Below, piece after piece: positions 31,542-34,987 of a stretch of DNA of 34,987 nt. Position 1 is the stretch's first letter, and each line of letters opens with the position of its first letter. The notes below the pieces were generated by a model. The model saw nothing but the letters and a program-made list of their open reading frames with translations, was not told the origin of the DNA and searched no databases. Source of the DNA: an uncultured Microcaldota archaeon (GTDB taxonomy: Archaea; Micrarchaeota; Micrarchaeia; Anstonellales; J096); NCBI GenBank assembly GCA_938083015.1, contig CALKCX010000001.1:1-34987 (forward strand). The letters run 5' to 3'. Position numbers and translations under genes: made by a program.

Positions 31542-32907
31542 GTATAAGTCTAGCTATAGGTTTAGATAATCCATTTTTCGTGACCACATCTACTACCTCG
31601 TCTACATTCTTGTAAGCATCTGGGACTTCTTCTACAATTCCTTCTTCAGATCTAGCTTTTAGTATTATACTTTTTTTCAATAAATCCTTTATTATATTCT
31701 CTGCCTTATAATTACTCTTAGCTTTAGTTCTACTCATAGTTCTTCCAGCTCCATGACATGTCGATCCAAAACTTAAATCCATTGATTTACTATTTCCAAT
31801 TAAAAGATAAGAAGCTGTGCCCATAGATCCTGGTATTAATACAGGTTGACCTATATTTCTATAAATAGGTGGTATATCCTGATGATTAGCGGGAAAAGAT
31901 CTAGTAGTTCCTTTTCTATGCACGATTACTTCTTTTAATTCTCCATCTATTTTATGTTTTTCTATTTTAGCTATGTTATGGGCAACATCGTATATTAAGT
32001 CTATATTATCTATTTTGAATACATCGTAAAATGTTTCACGTACTAAATGTGTAAGTATTTGTCTATTTGTAAATGCGAAGTTTACTGCAGCTTTCATAGC
32101 GCCCATATATCTTTGACCTATTTCATTATCAATATAAGTATAGGCAAGATCTTTTTCTGGTATTGATCTATCTTTTCTAATTATTTCTGCTATATAATCA
32201 GAAGCTATCTGATGACCTAATCCTCTTGATCCTGTGTGTATCATTACCATTACCGTATCTTTTTCTATATTGAATATCTTTGCCAATTCTTGATCGTATA
32301 TCTCTTCAACATATTGTACTTCTAGAAAATGATTACCAGAACCAAGACTACCTAATTGATTCTTTCCTCTACCTTTAGCAGTTTTAGATACGTATTCAGG
32401 TATACCTTCCATACTTCCTTTTTCCTCTATTTTATCTAAATCTTGAGAATAAGCATATCCTTTTTCATATGCCCATTTAACCCCAATACTAAGTACTATA
32501 TCTAATTCATCTTCACTTACTCGTATATTTCCTTCTCCTGCTGGAATGTTCTTAAATAATCTATCGGATAATTCTCGAATTTTACTTATTACATCTTTTC
32601 TATTTAAATTAGTATTTAACAATCTAACACCACAGTTTATATCAAAACCTACCCCTCCTGGTGATACTATGTTTTCAAATGCAGCTACTCCGCCTATTGG
32701 AAATCCATATCCTTCATGTGCATCTGGCATTACAGACGGGTAGTTTACTATTGACGGTAATGAAGCTACATTCATAAGTTGTTGCAATGTTTTATCTTCT
32801 TTCATCTTTTTTAATAATCTCTCTGAAGCGAATACATATGCATCTGTTTTCATATTACCTTGCTTAGGAATTTTATAACGATAATCATCAATCTTTTCGA
32901 TAATCAT
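31519..32907 (-). CDS. rtcB: RNA-splicing ligase RtcB
   Basis: A 462-residue GTP-dependent RNA ligase that joins tRNA exon halves and 2',3'-cyclic-phosphate ends. GGVGFDINCGVRLL supplies the metal-binding Asp and Cys, LGSLGSGNHFLEVQY and MIHTGSRGLGHQIA metal histidines, and STCHGAGRTMSRTKA the guanylylated His. All the catalytic segments are present and there is no intein, although some archaeal RtcB genes contain one. Archease is not adjacent. The protein is close to normal length. The gene shares a 34-nt divergent promoter with the epimerase gene. Confidence 0.93.
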   Translation of the reverse strand: MIIEKIDDYRYKIPKQGNMKTDAYVFASERLLKKMKEDKTLQQLMNVASLPSIVNYPSVMPDAHEGYGFPIGGVAAFENIVSPGGVGFDINCGVRLLNTNLNRKDVISKIRELSDRLFKNIPAGEGNIRVSEDELDIVLSIGVKWAYEKGYAYSQDLDKIEEKGSMEGIPEYVSKTAKGRGKNQLGSLGSGNHFLEVQYVEEIYDQELAKIFNIEKDTVMVMIHTGSRGLGHQIASDYIAEIIRKDRSIPEKDLAYTYIDNEIGQRYMGAMKAAVNFAFTNRQILTHLVRETFYDVFKIDNIDLIYDVAHNIAKIEKHKIDGELKEVIVHRKGTTRSFPANHQDIPPIYRNIGQPVLIPGSMGTASYLLIGNSKSMDLSFGSTCHGAGRTMSRTKAKSNYKAENIIKDLLKKSIILKARSEEGIVEEVPDAYKNVDEVVDVVTKNGLSKPIARLIPMIVIKG

Positions 32908-32941
32908 AAACTTTTTATATATTGAAATAGATTTAAAACGT
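32908..32941. promoter_or_regulatory. 34-nt divergent promoter with two TATA boxes
   Basis: Forward ctttttatat (32911-32920) lies about 22-31 nt before the epimerase ATG. Reverse gttttaaat (about 32931-32939 on the top strand) lies about 25-32 nt before the rtcB ATG. Neither gene has a Shine-Dalgarno sequence, so both are probably leaderless. Confidence 0.5.
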
Positions 32942-33823
32942 ATGATTCTAATTACAGGAGGGAGAGGCTTTATAGGTAGCTATCTATATGATTTTGCTAA
33001 ACAATACGATGATGTTGTTATTATAGATAATCTCTCTAATCCATCTTTTAGATCAAAAAACAACAATATTAATATCGATCTTAGCAATACAATACCTGAT
33101 TTACAAAACATCGATATTATATACCATCTGGCAGCAGATATATCTGTGATAAATAGTATATCAAATCCTAAACATAATTATCAAAACAATGTTATATCTA
33201 CTTTAAACATACTTGAATTGGCAAGAAGATTAGACGCTAAAATCGTGTTTTCTAGTTCAGCAGCAGTATATGCACCATCGAATACAATTATAGATGAAGA
33301 CCATTCTTTATCGCCAATAAGTATATATGGGTTATCAAAACTACATTCTGAGCAATTAATACAAATGTATAATAGATTATATGGTCTTGAATATTGTATA
33401 TTAAGATATTCCAATGTATATGGTTATGGGGCCAAGTTTGGTGTAATTCCAACTTTTATCTCTCGTATGTTAACTAATCAAACTATAGAAATATACGGTG
33501 ACCCTATTAGAGATTTTGTTTATGTAGAAGATGTAGCAATGCTTACATATATAGCTAGATATTATACTGGTATTTATAATCTAAGTACAGGAAAAGGAGT
33601 AAAAATAAGAGATGTTTTCAATATCTTAAGTAATATTTTGAATTATGATAAACCGCCTATTATTAAAGGGCCTAGAATAGGAGAGATAGAGATTAGCATA
33701 TTAGATAATTCTAAATTACTTAAAACATTTGATTTAGATAAAATAGGGTGGAAAGGGTTTGTGAATATAGAAGAAGGTCTAAAGAGAACATTGACTATGT
33801 ATTCTTCTCACCAGCAATTATAA
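32942..33823 (+). CDS. NAD-dependent sugar-nucleotide epimerase/dehydratase (UDP-glucose 4-epimerase-like)
   Basis: A 293-residue short-chain dehydrogenase of the extended type. ILITGGRGFIGSYLYDFAK is the Rossmann glycine motif, IYHLAADISVINSISNP is the second conserved piece, FSSSAAVYA carries the catalytic Ser region and ISIYGLSKLHSEQL the YxxxK. The late RYSNVYGYGAKFGVIPTFIS and GDPIRDFVYVEDVA motifs fit GalE-like and related enzymes. Substrate is not decidable, but it likely makes a nucleotide sugar for the S-layer or other surface glycans. It overlaps the convergent TrmI-like gene by 29 nt. Confidence 0.82.
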   Translation: MILITGGRGFIGSYLYDFAKQYDDVVIIDNLSNPSFRSKNNNINIDLSNTIPDLQNIDIIYHLAADISVINSISNPKHNYQNNVISTLNILELARRLDAKIVFSSSAAVYAPSNTIIDEDHSLSPISIYGLSKLHSEQLIQMYNRLYGLEYCILRYSNVYGYGAKFGVIPTFISRMLTNQTIEIYGDPIRDFVYVEDVAMLTYIARYYTGIYNLSTGKGVKIRDVFNILSNILNYDKPPIIKGPRIGEIEISILDNSKLLKTFDLDKIGWKGFVNIEEGLKRTLTMYSSHQQL

Positions 33824-34349
33824 ATGCTGTATGATACAATTGCTTATGCTTTGGTTTAAGTATATTTTCATCGACTTCCCATTCTTCTAATATTGATCTT
33901 ATCATATACGTCTTAAAACCTAATTTTTTCAATTCCATATACCCGTCTTTAGCTTGATTAGCATTAGGCAAATAGATTACAAGCCATCTTTCAACGTAAT
34001 TATATACATTTTTTATTACATCGATAAAATCTGGAGAATCGATTAAATATAGATAGGCATGTTTATCAGCTTCTTTACCATCTTTGTTTATTACTTCTAC
34101 ATTGTCAAATGTTTTTAAATTGTATAGAAGATCTTCATATATATCTTGTCTTCTTTCATATACATATAGATGTTTTACTATTCTAGCTAGATAATAACTG
34201 GCGTAACCACTGCCCCCTCCGATTTCTACTACAACATGATCTTTAGATAAAGCAGTAATGCCTATTATTAAACCTATATCTTTAGGTAGAATTACTGCAG
34301 TTCTTCTTTTAAATCTAGATAAGCCTTTGTCTAAGAAGAATTTTCCCAT
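33795..34349 (-). CDS. Short SAM methyltransferase, tRNA m1A (TrmI)-like
   Basis: A 184-residue Rossmann methyltransferase. RRTAVILPKDIGLIIGITAL resembles the RRTQIIYPKD entry of TrmI, and VVVEIGGGSGYASYYLARIV is SAM motif I. The tail ILKPKHKQLYHTAFIIAGEK matches the RPxxxxxGHTAFL end typical of tRNA m1A57/58 methyltransferases. Normal TrmI is about 250 residues with an N-terminal beta-barrel domain that is missing here. It may be a minimal TrmI or a related methyltransferase with another target. It is convergent with the epimerase gene. Confidence 0.65.
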   Translation of the reverse strand: MGKFFLDKGLSRFKRRTAVILPKDIGLIIGITALSKDHVVVEIGGGSGYASYYLARIVKHLYVYERRQDIYEDLLYNLKTFDNVEVINKDGKEADKHAYLYLIDSPDFIDVIKNVYNYVERWLVIYLPNANQAKDGYMELKKLGFKTYMIRSILEEWEVDENILKPKHKQLYHTAFIIAGEKNT

Positions 34350-34504
34350 AATAATATATGGAAGTTTTTATTAAATTTTCATTTCAACGTGTAATCATGT
34401 TAATCTTTTAGTGAAATTATAAATGTTGGTTTTTTGATAAACATCTAAAAAGAGATTAAATTTTTAAACCTTTCTTTTATCTTATTAATCAACGGTGATA
34501 AAAA
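34350..34504. other. 155-nt divergent intergenic region, the longest in the window
   Basis: It separates the TrmI-like gene and the S-layer gene. It holds a weak AT-rich box for the reverse gene and, for the forward gene, a TATA-like tttttaaacc (34461-34470) followed by a roughly 20-nt leader with aacggtgat before ATG 34505. I see no tRNA or other RNA gene in it. Confidence 0.5.
34461..34470 (+). promoter_or_regulatory. TATA-like box of the S-layer gene
   Basis: tttttaaacc lies about 35-44 nt before ATG 34505. The leader contains GGTGAT 5 nt before the ATG, so this probably highly expressed gene uses a Shine-Dalgarno leader, as the ribosomal operon does. Confidence 0.5.
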
Positions 34505-34987
34505 ATGAAAAAGATGACCGTAAAGAAAATGGGAGCTGTTCTTGGAGCAGCTCTTGTGGCCAGCTCTGCATTCGGTGCAGTTTTTTATGACAATACAGAG
34601 TTGGTATCTAACAATGGACAAGTAGTAGCAAAAGTAGTAGTAGGATCTAAAGCACAACCATCAGATGGAGTTGCAGCAGCAAAGATAGCAAGTTATTTAG
34701 CAAGTAGAGCATTCCAGACAAGACAGGTTACTGCACAGATTGAAGGTCAGGCAACATGTACAGTAACCGGAGGCACAGGTGATGCAAGATGTGAAGTAGT
34801 CAATAAGAGCGTAGACTTGACAATAATAATGCCTGGTCTAAGAAGTAATCAAGTAGTACAGATAAATCCTTTAATAGGAGAAACTCTTGATACAGAAGTC
34901 GGAGACAGAGATGCACCAGGTTCTTCAGATAGTTTAAATGTATTAACAAAACTATGGGATGACTATGCACATCCAGATCAAGATCAA
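34505..34987 (+). CDS. S-layer protein, N-terminal part (runs off the window)
   Basis: 161 codons are visible and the frame stays open at the right edge, so the track misses it. MKKMTVKKMGAVLGAALVAS and SAFGA form a signal peptide. The following VVAKVVVGSKAQPSDGVAAA with KIASYLASRAFQT matches the N-terminal S-layer domain seen in Methanococcales-like and other archaeal S-layer proteins (VVVGSxAxxxDxxAAxxIA). Two cysteines (ATCTVTGG and ARCEVV) could pair. Codon use is richer in GCA/GGA than neighbouring genes, in keeping with high expression. Function: subunit of the outer protein lattice. Confidence 0.85.
   Translation, partial: MKKMTVKKMGAVLGAALVASSAFGAVFYDNTELVSNNGQVVAKVVVGSKAQPSDGVAAAKIASYLASRAFQTRQVTAQIEGQATCTVTGGTGDARCEVVNKSVDLTIIMPGLRSNQVVQINPLIGETLDTEVGDRDAPGSSDSLNVLTKLWDDYAHPDQDQ

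Noticed and set aside
31519-32907. Possible intein in RtcB, as in some archaea
   Set aside because: The protein is of normal length, and the active-site segments follow each other without an inserted splicing domain.
34350-34504. tRNA, small RNA or CRISPR leader in the longest intergenic stretch
   Set aside because: No cloverleaf-compatible pairing, T-loop consensus or direct repeat was found; the region is explained by promoters.
34445-34657. 70-residue reverse ORF over the S-layer start
   Set aside because: It overlaps the S-layer promoter and signal-peptide coding region in antisense; the forward reading has a signal peptide, Shine-Dalgarno and TATA.

Overview
This window looks like part of a small, compact, AT-rich archaeal genome (roughly 30% G+C by eye), most likely a Nanoarchaeota-type DPANN archaeon. 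Supporting signs are an archaeal-order ribosomal protein operon (uL3-uL4-uL23-uL2-uS19-uL22-uS3-uL29-SUI1), archaeal RpoK, eS19, PDCD5, EndoQ, GluRS, RtcB and AK6, TATA boxes of the TTTAAA/TTTATATA kind, a Methanococcus-like S-layer N-terminus, almost no intergenic space, and many hypothetical membrane proteins. I see no tRNA, rRNA, CRISPR array or IS element, and no gene-free stretch longer than 300 bases. The genus assignment is inference.

Layout: 1-435 holds the start of a reverse-strand Mod-like DNA methyltransferase. 540-5106 is the ribosomal operon, which ends in SUI1 with no RNase P (Rpp29) gene after it. 5103-7801 (reverse) is a membrane GT-C-like protein behind a membrane-anchored transglutaminase-like protein. 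7835-9820 pairs EndoQ with a convergent membrane protein and dUTPase, suggesting control of uracil in DNA. 9882-12060 holds an acidic Trp-rich miniprotein, a bPH2 membrane protein, an AK6/Fap7 kinase, a coiled-coil protein and an RDD protein. 12119-14979 holds an orphan thiolase, a 52-residue RpoK missing from the ORF track, a lipoprotein with ten four-cysteine repeats, a GNAT-like protein and a small zinc-ribbon-like protein.

15012-20406 (reverse) holds GluRS and, upstream of it, a coupled trio: a polytopic membrane protein, a Rad50-like ATPase and a helical protein. The Rad50-like ATPase contains no cysteine at all and has a transmembrane hairpin where the zinc hook should be. 20451-22841 holds a protein disulfide oxidoreductase, TyrRS, eS19 and PDCD5. 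22876-30279 is a tightly packed operon of six large membrane proteins that share a hidden core motif and a C-terminal motif, so they look like anciently duplicated members of one family. 30300-34987 holds SerRS, RtcB, a nucleotide-sugar epimerase, a short TrmI-like methyltransferase and the beginning of an S-layer protein.

The two strongest candidates for undescribed biology are the six-paralogue membrane array and the membrane-embedded, hookless Rad50-like operon. Both may concern the envelope, as may the Cys-rich lipoprotein, the disulfide oxidoreductase and the S-layer protein. At the architectural level, all five convergent gene pairs overlap at their 3' ends. Several operon-first genes seem to be leaderless, with a TATA box about 25 nt before the ATG, while many internal genes carry a GGTGA Shine-Dalgarno sequence.
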